Of a DNA stretch of 64,000 nt, positions 34,521-46,591 are shown piece by piece. The translations under genes and the position numbers were made by a program. This stretch comes from Roseivivax halotolerans (GTDB lineage Bacteria; Pseudomonadota; Alphaproteobacteria; Rhodobacterales; Rhodobacteraceae), in NCBI RefSeq assembly GCF_900115815.1, contig NZ_FOXV01000003.1, positions 248,001 through 312,000 of the forward strand. The letters are read 5' to 3'. The notes under the pieces are model-generated. The model searched no databases and was not told the origin of the DNA. It worked only from the letters and a program-made list of their open reading frames with translations. Positions within the stretch are counted from its first letter, which is position 1, and each line of letters starts with the position of its first letter.

Positions 34521-35528
34521 TTATTCGGACAGCATCCGCGCCTCTGCCTCGGGCAGGTAGCTGTCGTCGAAAAGCGCCGCGATGTCCGGCTCGTTCTGGA
34601 ACTCGTAGACCGTGCGTGTCTGTTCGATGGCGGCAGCAAACCGCTCGGGGTCGATTCCGCCCATGCCGTTCTCGGCGACGTAATCGGTAAGGACATTGGC
34701 CTCGATCGACAATTGCAGACGGCGCTGTTCGAGATCGGCATCGGCCGCCGGGTTACGCTCGAGGAGCGAGGCGATGGCCGCCTCGGGGTCGGAGATCGCC
34801 GCCTGCCAGCCTTCGGCGATACCGGTCAGGAAACCTGTCACGGCTTCTGGGTTCTCGGAGGCGAAGTCGGTGTTCACGATAATCGCGTTGCCATAGAGAT
34901 CGACGCCGTAATCGGCCATCAGAAGCACCGAGATGTCGTCCTCTGGGACGCCGAGCCGGATGAGGTTCAGCGTCGAGGAGAAGGAAAAGCCGGTGACGGC
35001 GTCCACTTCGCCCGAGGCCAACATCGGCTCGCGGGTCGGAAAGCCCACGGGCTCCACGGTAATCGCATCCATGTCGAGATCGTTCTCGGCGGCGAAGATC
35101 GGGAACTGCGCCCAGGCGCCGTCCGGCGGCGGCGCGCCGAGCGTTGCGCCTTCAAGATCGCCGGGCGCTTCGATGCCCTGGCTGATCCGGCCGACGACGG
35201 CGAAGGGCGGCTTGTCGTAGACCATCATCACCGGAACGACGGGCGCGCCGGGGTTCTGGTCGAGAAAGCGGATGACCGAATTGATATCGGCAAAGCCGAC
35301 CGGGAAGGCACCGGTGGCGACTTTCGGGATCGCGTCGAGCGAGCCCTGACCTTCGGTGATCGTCACCTCGAGGCCCTTGTCTGAAAAGATGCCCTCGTCG
35401 ATCGCCAGGGTGTATGGCGCGGCGGGACCTTCGAACTTCCAATCGAGTGCGAAGGGCATCGAGGTCTGCGCGAGCCCGGCGCTGGCGATCAGCCCGAACG
35501 CGGCGGCGGCGAAAGAGGTTTTCAGCAT
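34521..35528 (-). CDS. ABC transporter binding protein, NMT1/THI5-like
   Basis: The 335-residue precursor has signal peptide MLKTSFAAAAFGLIASAGLAQ, then FALDWKFEGPAAPYTLAIDEGIFSDKGLEVTI, the NMT1/THI5 fold opening. Members bind thiamine pyrimidine precursors, riboflavin, sulfonates or aromatic acids. I see no TPP riboswitch upstream and no thi, rib or ssu gene beside it, so the ligand stays open. A 7-base-pair stem with a long loop (34488-34517) lies just after the stop. Confidence 0.88.
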   Translation of the reverse strand: MLKTSFAAAAFGLIASAGLAQTSMPFALDWKFEGPAAPYTLAIDEGIFSDKGLEVTITEGQGSLDAIPKVATGAFPVGFADINSVIRFLDQNPGAPVVPVMMVYDKPPFAVVGRISQGIEAPGDLEGATLGAPPPDGAWAQFPIFAAENDLDMDAITVEPVGFPTREPMLASGEVDAVTGFSFSSTLNLIRLGVPEDDISVLLMADYGVDLYGNAIIVNTDFASENPEAVTGFLTGIAEGWQAAISDPEAAIASLLERNPAADADLEQRRLQLSIEANVLTDYVAENGMGGIDPERFAAAIEQTRTVYEFQNEPDIAALFDDSYLPEAEARMLSE

Positions 35529-35734
35529 GTATGTCTCCCTGTTGACGGGCCATCTTTCTCGGGACGTCTGATGGCTTGGCCGCTACCCTTGCGCGGCGCA
35601 GGCCAGTGAACCACAGCCGATGCCTGCACTCGACCATTTTTTCGGCACCCTGCCGATTTTTCGAGCAATCCTGAAAGGCCATTGCCGCAGGTCACACCTT
35701 TCCGTGAGGGCCGAGACCGCTATCTGTCCGGTCC

Positions 35735-36880
35735 ATGACGCATTTTTCGCTCGCTCTGCCGCCCCGCATCGCATTTGGCAGGACTTGTTCGGACGCTGCG
35801 CCGGACGCTTGTCTCGCATTGGGGCAGCGCGTTCTGATGCTCCGAAGTCCGTCCGTCTCCGCTGCGGGCCGGATCGGCCGTGCGCTGGAGGAAAAAGGCG
35901 CGGAGCTGGTCACGGAAGACCATCGCGGCGAGCCGACGATCGACGCGCTCCGCGCCGCGCTCGACCGCTGGCGGACGGCCCCGCCTGACGTGATCCTTGC
36001 GATTGGCGGCGGATCGGTGATCGACATGGGAAAGGCGCTGGCGGCTTTGCTACCGCAGCCGGGTCCGGCCGAAGATCATCTCGAAATCGTGGGGGCCGGG
36101 CGTCCGCTCGACACGCCGCCACTGCCTGTGATCGCCGTGCCCACCACGGCGGGCACGGGGGCCGAGGCGACAAAGAACGCGGTGATCGGCGTGCCGGAGG
36201 CGGGGCGAAAAGTGTCCTTGCGCGATCCGGGGATGATCCCGGCCCGCGCTTTCGTCGATCCCGCCCTGACCGATGAAAGCCCGCGCAACGTTACGCTAGC
36301 GTCGGGGCTCGATGCGATCACGCAAGTGATCGAGCCGTATCTCTCCGCGCGGGCGAACCTCGTGACGGATGCGCTCTGCCGCGACGCGATCAGCCGCGGA
36401 ATCGATGCACTGCACTGGCTGATGGCCGAAGAGACCGCCGAGGCGCGGGACACGATGGCCTATGTCAGCCTGATTGGCGGTATCGCCCTGGCCAATGCGG
36501 GCCTTGGTGCCGTTCACGGGCTTGCGGGCGTGGTCGGCGGTCAGACGGGGCTCGCGCACGGTGCGATTTGCGGACGGCTCCTCGTGCCAGTCCTCAGGGC
36601 CAACGAGGAAGCGCTGGCGGTGGACCGTGACACCGCGCGGATCGATTTCGTCGCGCGCATCCTTGCGGACCAGTTCGGGGTGCCGAAGATGGGGGCATTC
36701 GACGCCTTCCAGGACTGGATTGACGACCAGGGCCTGCCCTATATTCCGCGGCCCGAAAACAGTGAGACAGTGTTGGGCAGCTGGGCCGAGGCGGCGGCGG
36801 ACGCCTCCTCGATGAAAGCCAACCCGGTCCCGTTGCCGCGCGAAAGGCTTGCCGCGATCCTGTCCGAAGCCAGCGCCTGA
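35735..36880 (+). CDS. Iron-containing alcohol dehydrogenase family protein with altered metal site
   Basis: A 381-residue group III alcohol dehydrogenase with the nucleotide motif AIGGGSVIDMGKALA and PTTAGTGAEAT. In the metal region, LDAITQVIEPYLS keeps the Asp but has Gln where FucO-type enzymes have a His ligand. GAVHGLAG keeps the first His and loses the second, which is not a ligand. LAHG keeps the last ligand His. Activity with another metal, or on an unusual substrate, is possible. It stands alone, divergent from the THI5-type operon. No clear ribosome site precedes the ATG. Confidence 0.85.
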   Translation: MTHFSLALPPRIAFGRTCSDAAPDACLALGQRVLMLRSPSVSAAGRIGRALEEKGAELVTEDHRGEPTIDALRAALDRWRTAPPDVILAIGGGSVIDMGKALAALLPQPGPAEDHLEIVGAGRPLDTPPLPVIAVPTTAGTGAEATKNAVIGVPEAGRKVSLRDPGMIPARAFVDPALTDESPRNVTLASGLDAITQVIEPYLSARANLVTDALCRDAISRGIDALHWLMAEETAEARDTMAYVSLIGGIALANAGLGAVHGLAGVVGGQTGLAHGAICGRLLVPVLRANEEALAVDRDTARIDFVARILADQFGVPKMGAFDAFQDWIDDQGLPYIPRPENSETVLGSWAEAAADASSMKANPVPLPRERLAAILSEASA

Positions 36881-36954
36881 TCCGCAATATCCCGCGAAGG
36901 GCGGCGCATCACGTCAATCGGTTGCTCCTGCCGGCGGTTCCGATCTCCGCACGC

Positions 36955-40209
<3,255 letters not shown>

Positions 40210-40230
40210 GCCCAGCTCCCTCTGCAAATG

Positions 40231-40261
40231 AAACGCGCGCCCCGAGGGGCGCGCGTTTTTC
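40231..40261 (+). terminator. Intrinsic terminator of katG
   Basis: A stem of 9-10 GC pairs (CGCGCGCCCC with GGGGCGCGCG, short loop) is flanked by AAA on the left and followed by TTTTT, the classical rho-independent layout, just after the katG stop. Confidence 0.85.
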
Positions 40262-40293
40262 GTTCTGAGGCCCCTGCCCTGTCCCTTGAAACC

Positions 40294-40785
40294 TCAGGGC
40301 ATCAGAACGGTATCAATGACGTGGATCACGCCGTTCGTTGCCATGATGTCGGCTGTGGTGACGCGGGCATTGTCCACATGCACGCCGTTGCGGCCGTCGA
40401 TATGCACGTCCGAGCCCTGAACCGTCGTCACCGACATGCGCTGACCGGCAAGCTGGTCGGAGGTCACCGCACCCGGCACCACGTGATAGGTCAGGATCGA
40501 GGTGAGCTGGTCCTTGTTCTCGGGGAGCAGAAGGCTTTCAACCGTGCCTGCAGGCAGCTTGGCGAAGGCCGCGTTGGTCGGCGCGAAGACGGTGAAAGGC
40601 CCGTCGCTCTTGAGCGTGTCGACAAGCCCGGCGGCCTCCACAGCGGCCACGAGTGTCGAAAAGTCGTCGTTTGCCGCAGCGATATCGACGATGTCGTCTC
40701 CGTCATCCATCGCCGGAGCGCAGGCGGCGGCCAAGGCTGCGACGCTGAGCGCGGCGAAGGTCTTGATGGCAAAACGTCGTTTCAT
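40294..40785 (-). CDS. Fasciclin-domain (FAS1) lipoprotein
   Basis: This 163-residue protein starts [24 protein letters not shown], with a lipobox ending in Cys22. A single FAS1 domain follows (about residues 33-163), with the H1 motif [18 protein letters not shown] and the H2 region ILTYHVVPG, ending [13 protein letters not shown]. Such proteins are secreted or surface-anchored and often linked to adhesion or stress, but no specific role is shown. The start at 40785 is chosen over a 37-residue longer frame because it gives the signal peptide. It converges with katG. Confidence 0.88.
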   Translation of the reverse strand: MKRRFAIKTFAALSVAALAAACAPAMDDGDDIVDIAAANDDFSTLVAAVEAAGLVDTLKSDGPFTVFAPTNAAFAKLPAGTVESLLLPENKDQLTSILTYHVVPGAVTSDQLAGQRMSVTTVQGSDVHIDGRNGVHVDNARVTTADIMATNGVIHVIDTVLMP

Positions 40786-40967
40786 GGGACGTCCTTCCTC
40801 GGTTTTTTCCAATCTGGGTGCTGCGCCGTCTCGCCCGGCGCTGGTTAGGTTTACGCGACGTCGCCCATGCCGGATCAGTTTTGCCTGTATCGCCACCCGG
40901 GCACGGGTTCAAAGCGGCGGACCTGTGGTCTAGGCTCAAGGCCTCAACGCCCGTCGAAAGGCCTCGC

Positions 40968-41975
40968 ATGACGCTTTCCCTCGCCCATATCCTCTCGGCC
41001 CGGCGCACCTTGCGGGGCGTCGCCGATGCGACCCCCTTCGTGCCCTCGCCGTTCATGACGAAGGCTGCCGGGCAGGACTTCCTGCTCAAGCTCGAGAACA
41101 TGCAGCCGATCGGGGCCTTCAAACTGCGCGGCGCGATGAACGCGGTGATGGCCTTGCCAGAGGGCACGGCGGGCGTGACCTGCTGCTCCACCGGCAATCA
41201 CGGGCGGGGCGTTGCCTATGCGGCCGGCCTGCGCGGCATTCGCGCGGTGATCTGCATGTCCGAGCTGGTACCGCAGGCGAAGGTCGACGGCATCCGGGCG
41301 CTCGGCGCTGAGGTGCGGATCAAGGGGCGCAGCCAGGACGAGGCGCTGGCCGAGAGCCTCAGGCTCGTCAAGGAAGACGGGCTGGTGGAGATCTCGCCCT
41401 TCGACGATCCGCATGTCATCGCGGGACAGGGAACGATCGGCCTCGAGATGCTGGAGGCGCGGCCCGATCTTCACACGATCCTCGTGCCTCTTTCGGGCGG
41501 CGGGCTGGCCGCGGGCGTCGCGCTTGCCGCCAAGTCGATCAATCCGGACATCCGCGTCATCGGCGTCTCGATGGATCGCGGCGCGGCGATGCACCTCTCC
41601 ATCGCGGCGGGGCATCCCGTCGAGGTGGAGGAAGTCGCGAGCCTCGCCGACAGCCTCGGCGGCGGGATCGGGATGCAGAACCGGCTCTCCTTCCCACTCT
41701 GCCGCGACCTTCTGGACGACACCGTCCTGGTGACAGAGGACGAGATCTATCACGCCATGCAGGTTCTTTTCTACGAAGACCGGATCGTCGCCGAGGGAGC
41801 CTGTGTGGTCGGCCTTGCGGCAAAGCTGGCGGGCAAAGTGCCCGCAGCCGAGGGGCCCGTCGGCACGATCATCACCGGGCGGAACCTCGACATGACCATG
41901 TTCCATGACATCATGGCCGGGCGCGATGTGCAGCTCGGCGACGTGACCGTGAAAGGCAAACCCTATGGCGCATGA
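40968..41975 (+). CDS. eutB: EutB-type threonine dehydratase-like PLP enzyme (hydroxyectoine utilisation type)
   Basis: A 335-residue fold-type II PLP enzyme with Schiff-base Lys52 in IGAFKLRGA and the glycine loop LSGGGLAAG. The segments STGNHGRGVAYAA, MSELVPQAKVDGIRALGAEVRIKGRSQDEA and GGGIGMQNR agree with the EutB pattern as I recall it. EutB acts in ectoine/hydroxyectoine breakdown; the closest known alternative is BhcB, beta-hydroxyaspartate dehydratase. EutD/EutE and BhcA/BhcC are all absent here, so the exact substrate is unsettled. It overlaps eutC by 11 bases. Confidence 0.75.
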   Translation: MTLSLAHILSARRTLRGVADATPFVPSPFMTKAAGQDFLLKLENMQPIGAFKLRGAMNAVMALPEGTAGVTCCSTGNHGRGVAYAAGLRGIRAVICMSELVPQAKVDGIRALGAEVRIKGRSQDEALAESLRLVKEDGLVEISPFDDPHVIAGQGTIGLEMLEARPDLHTILVPLSGGGLAAGVALAAKSINPDIRVIGVSMDRGAAMHLSIAAGHPVEVEEVASLADSLGGGIGMQNRLSFPLCRDLLDDTVLVTEDEIYHAMQVLFYEDRIVAEGACVVGLAAKLAGKVPAAEGPVGTIITGRNLDMTMFHDIMAGRDVQLGDVTVKGKPYGA

Positions 41976-42948
41976 CGTTCGTGTGGTCACGGAGGCCGAA
42001 CTGCGCGCAGTCGTCGCGCTCGATCTGGAGACGGTCGACGTGATCGAGGCGGCCTTTGCGGCGCTTGCCTCGGGCCGCGTGGTGATGCCGCCGATCCTGT
42101 CGATGGAGCTGGCGGAAGCCAATGGCGAGGTCGACGTGAAGACCGCCTATATTCCGGGATTCGACGGCTTCGCGATCAAGGTCTCGCCGGGCTTTTTCGA
42201 CAATCCCTTGCTTGGCCTGCCGAGCCTCAACGGCTTGATGATCCTCTTTTCCGCCAAGACAGGCCTCGTGGAGACTGTCTTCCTCGACAACGGCTACCTG
42301 ACCGACATCCGCACCGCCGCCGCGGGCGCGGTCGCCGCGCGGCACCTCGCGCGTTCAGAGATCGAAACCGCGGGCGTGATCGGAACAGGCGTGCAGGCGC
42401 GGCTTCAGATGAAGGCGGCGCATCTCGTCCGACCGTTCTCGAGGCTCTTGGTGCATGGCCGCGACGCCGCGAAAGCGCGCGCCTGCGCCGAGGAACTGGC
42501 CGCAGAGCTTGGCATCGAAGCAGACGCGGTGGATGCGGAGACCTGTGTGCGGGAAAGCCAGCTCGTGGTGACGACCACGCCCGCGCGCGACCCTGTGGTT
42601 CACGCCGACTGGCTGCATCCGGGACTGCACATCACCGCGATGGGCTCGGACCAGGCCGGCAAGAACGAGATCGCGCCCGAAGCGCTCGCCGCAGCCGATC
42701 TTTACGTCTGCGACAGGGTCAGCCAATGCGAGGTTTCGGGCGAGCTTGAAGCAGCGCACGCGGCGGGGCTTCTGATGGACAGAACGCCCCCAGAGCTTGG
42801 AGAGATCGTGGCCGGCACCCATCCCGGCCGCACCGATGCCACACAGGTCACGATCTGCGATCTGACGGGCACTGGCGCGCAGGACACGGCGATCGCGAGC
42901 CATGTCTCCACCCGGCTTTCCGGGGCCGGAACGCTCGTGCGCGCCTAG
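41965..42948 (+). CDS. eutC: EutC-type ornithine cyclodeaminase-like enzyme
   Basis: This 327-residue protein of the ornithine cyclodeaminase/mu-crystallin family contains GEVDVKTAYIPGFDGFAIKVSPGFFDNP, DNGYLTDIRTAAAGAVAARHLAR, the Rossmann motif GVIGTGVQARLQ, and ITAMGSDQAGKNE with CDLTGTGAQDTAIA near the end. These fit EutC; the related BhcD is an iminosuccinate reductase. Its start lies inside eutB, with AAAGG 8 bases upstream, so the two are coupled. Its stop overlaps the convergent aminotransferase by 4 bases. Confidence 0.75.
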   Translation: MAHDVRVVTEAELRAVVALDLETVDVIEAAFAALASGRVVMPPILSMELAEANGEVDVKTAYIPGFDGFAIKVSPGFFDNPLLGLPSLNGLMILFSAKTGLVETVFLDNGYLTDIRTAAAGAVAARHLARSEIETAGVIGTGVQARLQMKAAHLVRPFSRLLVHGRDAAKARACAEELAAELGIEADAVDAETCVRESQLVVTTTPARDPVVHADWLHPGLHITAMGSDQAGKNEIAPEALAAADLYVCDRVSQCEVSGELEAAHAAGLLMDRTPPELGEIVAGTHPGRTDATQVTICDLTGTGAQDTAIASHVSTRLSGAGTLVRA

Positions 42949-44123
42949 CGCGCGGCGAGGACCGCGCCGATCCGCTCTATCGCCTTGGAAATGTTCGCCT
43001 CTGAATTGGCGTAGGAAATTCGTAGGAACCCCTCGCCATTTGCGCCGAACGACGTGCCCGCGACGGTCGCGACGCCCGCTTCCTCGAGAAACAGCGTCTG
43101 CGCGTCCATCGAGGTCAGGCCCGTCCCACGAATATCGGCAAAAGCGTAGAACGCCCCGCCCGGATCGGCGCAGGAGACCCCCGGCAGAGCGTTCAGCGCC
43201 TCCACCGTCACGATGCGGCGGCGATCGAAGGCGGCGACCATCTCGGCCACGGCGTCCTGCGGGCCGGTCAGCGCCGCGAGCCCTGCATATTGTGCCGAGG
43301 CGTTCACGCAGGAATGGTCGTTGATGCAAAGCCGCGTGACGTGATCGACCGCCGCTTCCGGCCAGACCGCGTAGCCGAGCCGCCAGCCCGTCATCGCGTA
43401 GGTCTTGGACCACCCGTCGAGCAGGATCAGCCGGTCGCGGATCTCGGGATAGCGCAGGAGCGAGACATGCTCGCGCCCGCCATAGAGCATCTGCGAGTAG
43501 ATCTCGTCCGACAGGATCGCGACGTGCGGATGCTTGGCGAGGCCCGCGACGAGCGCATCGATCTCGGCTTTCGGCATCACCCCGCCGGTGGGATTGCCGG
43601 GCGAGTTCACCACGATCAGGCGCGTTCGATCCGTGATCCGGGACAGGATCGCCTCGGCCTCGGGCGCGTGTCCCAACGTTTCGGACAAGGGATAGGGCAC
43701 GGCTGTCGCGCCGGAATAAGCGATGGCGGAGCCGTAGATGGGAAAGCCGGGATCGGGGTAGAGAATCTCCGCCCCCGGCTCGCCGAACATCAGCATGGCG
43801 AAGAACATCGTGGGCTTGCCGCCCGGCACCGCGACCACGTGGCCCGGATCGACCTCGGCCCCGTGGCGGCGGGCAAGGTCCGCGGCCACGGCTTCGCGCA
43901 GCGCCGGAATACCGTTCGCCGGTGTGTAGCCGTGATGGCCATCCCTCAGCGCCGCAATTCCGGCCTCGACGATATGGGGCGGTGTCGGAAAATCCGGCTG
44001 GCCGATACCGAGATTGACGATGTCGTGTCCCTCGGCGGCAAGCGCGTTGGCCCGCGCGAGGACTGTAAAGGCGGATTCCGTGCCCAGCCGCGAGAGCGAG
44101 GCGGCAAACCTGAGTTGAGACAT
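42945..44123 (-). CDS. Class I/II PLP aminotransferase, aspartate aminotransferase-like
   Basis: A 392-residue fold-type I enzyme with NSPGNPTGGV, SDEIYSQMLYGG and the PLP lysine Lys240 in DGWSKTYAMTGWRLGY. The C-terminal arginine motif is in GEGFLRISYANSE. The start at 44123 gives the family N-terminus MSQLRFAASLSRLG; a longer frame adds 19 unsupported residues. It converges on eutBC and is divergent from the proX-type genes. It might transaminate an intermediate of that locus, but amino donor and acceptor are not readable from sequence. Confidence 0.85.
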   Translation of the reverse strand: MSQLRFAASLSRLGTESAFTVLARANALAAEGHDIVNLGIGQPDFPTPPHIVEAGIAALRDGHHGYTPANGIPALREAVAADLARRHGAEVDPGHVVAVPGGKPTMFFAMLMFGEPGAEILYPDPGFPIYGSAIAYSGATAVPYPLSETLGHAPEAEAILSRITDRTRLIVVNSPGNPTGGVMPKAEIDALVAGLAKHPHVAILSDEIYSQMLYGGREHVSLLRYPEIRDRLILLDGWSKTYAMTGWRLGYAVWPEAAVDHVTRLCINDHSCVNASAQYAGLAALTGPQDAVAEMVAAFDRRRIVTVEALNALPGVSCADPGGAFYAFADIRGTGLTSMDAQTLFLEEAGVATVAGTSFGANGEGFLRISYANSEANISKAIERIGAVLAAR

Positions 44124-44237
44124 TCCCGCATCCTCCCGATTGCGAAGATCATGGCTATCGCCGGGCGCAGGCGGGGGCAAGGGCGCGGTGTTCGGGAGGT
44201 TCAGACCGCAGCAGAGGCTACCGTCCGTTGCCTGAAA

Positions 44238-44254
44238 GCGACATATAATGTCGC
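44238..44254. promoter_or_regulatory. Palindrome over a TATAAT box upstream of the first proX-type gene
   Basis: GCGACATATAATGTCGC is a 7+3+7 perfect palindrome whose centre contains TATAAT, a consensus -10 element on the forward strand, 117 bases before the first binding-protein gene. No good -35 is visible, which suits a regulated promoter. The regulator is unknown. Confidence 0.5.
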
Positions 44255-44370
44255 ATCCGGGCGATTCATCCCTTTACCGTCGTGTCGTGACAGATAGCTT
44301 AAGCTTCATCGCGTGTGGTGCCAAAGGTGCCCACGCCACCAAAAATGACAAAGCACAGATAGGGAAGATC

Positions 44371-45351
44371 ATGAAGACACTCGCTTACAGCGCGGCAGCC
44401 ATTGCGCTTTTCGCCGCCGCACCGGCATTGGCGCAGGAAGATTGCGGCGAAGTCTCCATCACGGAGATGAATTGGGCATCGGCCTCGATCGTGACCAATG
44501 TCGCGAACTTCATCCTGACGCAGGGCTATGGATGTGACGTCAGCGTGGTGCCGTCCGACACCGTGCCTGCGATCACCTCGCTCGTGGAGAACGGCGAGCC
44601 CGACATCGTGACCGAGCTCTGGACCAATTCCACCGGTGACGCCTATGCCCGCCTTGTCGAAGAGGGCCGCGTACAGGAAATCGGCACGATCCTCGATCCC
44701 GGCGGCATCGAAGGCTGGTGGGTGCCTGCCTATCTCGTCGAAGAGCATCCCGAACTCGCCGATGTCGAAGGTGTGCTTGCCAATCCCGACCTTGTCGGCG
44801 GGCGCTTCCACAACTGCCCCGAAGGCTGGGGCTGCCGAATCTCGAACGACAACCTGACCGAAGCCTTCGGCGTCGCGGAAGCGGGCATCGAGATCTTCAA
44901 CCACGGCTCGGGCGAGACGCTCGCAACCTCGCTGGCCTCCGCCTACGAGGCCGAGGAGCCCTGGTTCGGCTATTACTGGTCCCCGACCGCGCTTCTGGGC
45001 TCCTACGACATGGTCAGCGTCGATATGGGCCCCTACAACGAAGAGGAATTCCGCAAGGCGACCCAGCCCGATTCCGAGAATGTGGGACGGTCCTCCTTCC
45101 CCGCATCGCCTGTGAAAACAGCCGTGGTCGCGGATTTTGCAGAGGCGCATCCGGCAATCGCTGATTTCCTGTCGAAGATGACCTACCCGACCTCGACCAT
45201 GAGCGAGATCGTCGCCTGGATGGATGAGAACTCCGCCTCCGCCGAGGAGGGCGCGGTCTATTTCCTGACGAATTACCAGGACGTCTGGGGCGCCTGGCTC
45301 GACGAAGGGGCGACACAGCGCCTTCAATCCGTCCTGAACCAGCAGGGCTGA
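44371..45351 (+). CDS. ProX/OpuAC-type binding protein, first of three paralogues
   Basis: The 326-residue precursor has signal peptide MKTLAYSAAAIALFAAAPALAQ. The mature domain has ITEMNWASASIVTNVANFIL, ELWTNST, GGIEGWWVPAYLVEE and GYYWSPTALLGSYD, rich in Trp and Tyr as expected for a quaternary-ammonium-binding aromatic cage. It probably binds glycine betaine, choline or a related solute for the ProW/ProV-type pair downstream. The start is fixed by AGGGAAG 7 bases before the ATG. The next gene encodes a close copy. Confidence 0.9.
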   Translation: MKTLAYSAAAIALFAAAPALAQEDCGEVSITEMNWASASIVTNVANFILTQGYGCDVSVVPSDTVPAITSLVENGEPDIVTELWTNSTGDAYARLVEEGRVQEIGTILDPGGIEGWWVPAYLVEEHPELADVEGVLANPDLVGGRFHNCPEGWGCRISNDNLTEAFGVAEAGIEIFNHGSGETLATSLASAYEAEEPWFGYYWSPTALLGSYDMVSVDMGPYNEEEFRKATQPDSENVGRSSFPASPVKTAVVADFAEAHPAIADFLSKMTYPTSTMSEIVAWMDENSASAEEGAVYFLTNYQDVWGAWLDEGATQRLQSVLNQQG

Positions 45352-45355
45352 ATTC

Positions 45356-45381
45356 AAGAGCGGCCTCTCGGGGCCGCTCTT
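45356..45381 (+). other. Stem-loop after the first proX-type gene
   Basis: A perfect 10-base-pair stem (AAGAGCGGCC, loop TCTCGG, GGCCGCTCTT) begins 5 bases after the stop. The following sequence is only moderately T-rich, so partial termination or 3-prime protection is likely. Confidence 0.65.
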
Positions 45382-45431
45382 CGCTTCTTGGCCGACCGCA
45401 TGGCCGGTTCCCAAGCACAGGGAGAAACATC

Positions 45432-46406
45432 ATGAAACTTCAACTGACCGCTGGCGCCGTCACCGCGCTTCTCGCAGCACCTGCCTTCGCGCAAGAGAGC
45501 TGCGGCGATGTCTCGATCACCGAAATGAACTGGGCCTCGGCCTCCGTCGTGACCAATGTCGCGAACTTCATCCTGACCCAGGGCTACGGATGCACTGTCA
45601 GCGTCGTGCCGTCGGACACCGTGCCCGCGATCACCTCGCTCGTGGAGAACGGCGAGCCCGACATCGTGACCGAGCTCTGGACCAACTCGACGGGCGAAGC
45701 CTATACGCGCCTTGTTGAGGAAGGCCGCGTGCAGGAATTGGGCGACATCCTCGATCCCGGCGGAATCGAAGGCTGGTGGGTGCCCTCCTACCTGGTCGAG
45801 GAGCATCCCGAGCTGGCCACGATCGAAGGCGTGCTGGAGAACCCCGAGCTTGTTGGCGGGCGTTTTCACAACTGTCCCGAAGGCTGGGGGTGCCGGATCA
45901 CCAACGACAACCTTCTTCCCGCCTTCGGCGTCGAGGAAGCCGGTTTCGAGATCTTCAACCACGGCTCCGGCGAGACGCTCGCAACGTCGATGGCCTCCGC
46001 CTTCGAGGCAGAAGAGCCCTGGTTTGGCTATTACTGGGCCCCGACCTCACTTCTGGGCTCTTACGACATGGTCAGCGTCGACATGGGCGAGTTCAACGCC
46101 GAAGAGCATGCCAAGGCCACGCAGCAGGACGCCGAGGATGTGGGACGCACGTCCTACCCCGCGGCGCCGGTGAAAACCGCCGTCGTGTCGGACTTCGCCG
46201 AGAGCAATCCCGAAGTGACCGACTTTCTGTCGAACATGACCTTCCCGACCGCCACCATGAGCGAGATCGTTGCCTGGATGGACGAGAACTCGGCCTCGGC
46301 AGAGGAAGGCGCGGTATTCTTCCTCACCAACTACCAGAATGTCTGGACGGACTGGCTGAGCGACAGCGCGACCGAGAACCTGCAATCGGTTCTGGCCCGC
46401 CAGTAA
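45432..46406 (+). CDS. ProX/OpuAC-type binding protein, second paralogue
   Basis: A 324-residue precursor with signal peptide MKLQLTAGAVTALLAAPAFAQ. Its mature sequence matches the first copy over long stretches (for example SVVPSDTVPAITSLVENG and PDIVTELWTNSTG), showing a recent tandem duplication. Differences cluster after residue 200. The same Trp/Tyr positions are kept. AGGGAG precedes the ATG. It lies 80 bases after the first copy, with a stem-loop between them. Confidence 0.9.
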   Translation: MKLQLTAGAVTALLAAPAFAQESCGDVSITEMNWASASVVTNVANFILTQGYGCTVSVVPSDTVPAITSLVENGEPDIVTELWTNSTGEAYTRLVEEGRVQELGDILDPGGIEGWWVPSYLVEEHPELATIEGVLENPELVGGRFHNCPEGWGCRITNDNLLPAFGVEEAGFEIFNHGSGETLATSMASAFEAEEPWFGYYWAPTSLLGSYDMVSVDMGEFNAEEHAKATQQDAEDVGRTSYPAAPVKTAVVSDFAESNPEVTDFLSNMTFPTATMSEIVAWMDENSASAEEGAVFFLTNYQNVWTDWLSDSATENLQSVLARQ

Positions 46407-46415
46407 GGCCGTCAG

Positions 46416-46438
46416 GGGCGGTCCTAAATGGATCGCCC
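46416..46438 (+). other. Stem-loop after the second proX-type gene
   Basis: A 9-base-pair stem (GGGCGGTCC with GGATCGCCC, one G-U pair, loop TAAAT) starts 10 bases after the stop. No T-run follows. Confidence 0.55.
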
Positions 46439-46516
46439 TGCCTTCGCTTCGCAGGTTCGAGGCCGCCCCGACACCCCGCGGGAAGCTAGGACTCGCAATC
46501 ATGGCCCGACCGTGTC

Positions 46517-46534
46517 TATAATTGACTGGTCAAT
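46517..46534. promoter_or_regulatory. TATAAT box and ATTGAC-TG-GTCAAT palindrome before the third proX-type gene
   Basis: TATAAT (46517-46522) runs into the perfect palindrome ATTGACTGGTCAAT (46521-46534), 58 bases upstream of the third binding-protein gene. This gene may therefore have its own regulated promoter. The palindrome differs from the one before the first copy. Confidence 0.45.
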
Positions 46535-46591
46535 CAAAAGCCCCGCTCAAGAGGGTGCATGATCCACAACCGTAAACAGGGATAAATCCGA

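Noticed and set aside
35529-35734. Possible TPP riboswitch before the THI5-like importer
   Set aside because: The conserved thi-box elements (CTGAGA and the ACCTGATC-type core) are absent on the relevant strand, so a thiamine role is not supported by regulation.
40968-44123. A beta-hydroxyaspartate cycle (bhcABCD) cluster
   Set aside because: Only BhcB- and BhcD-like proteins are present. The aminotransferase is class I and not the class V BhcA type, it lies on the opposite strand, and there is no BhcC aldolase or IclR-type bhcR.
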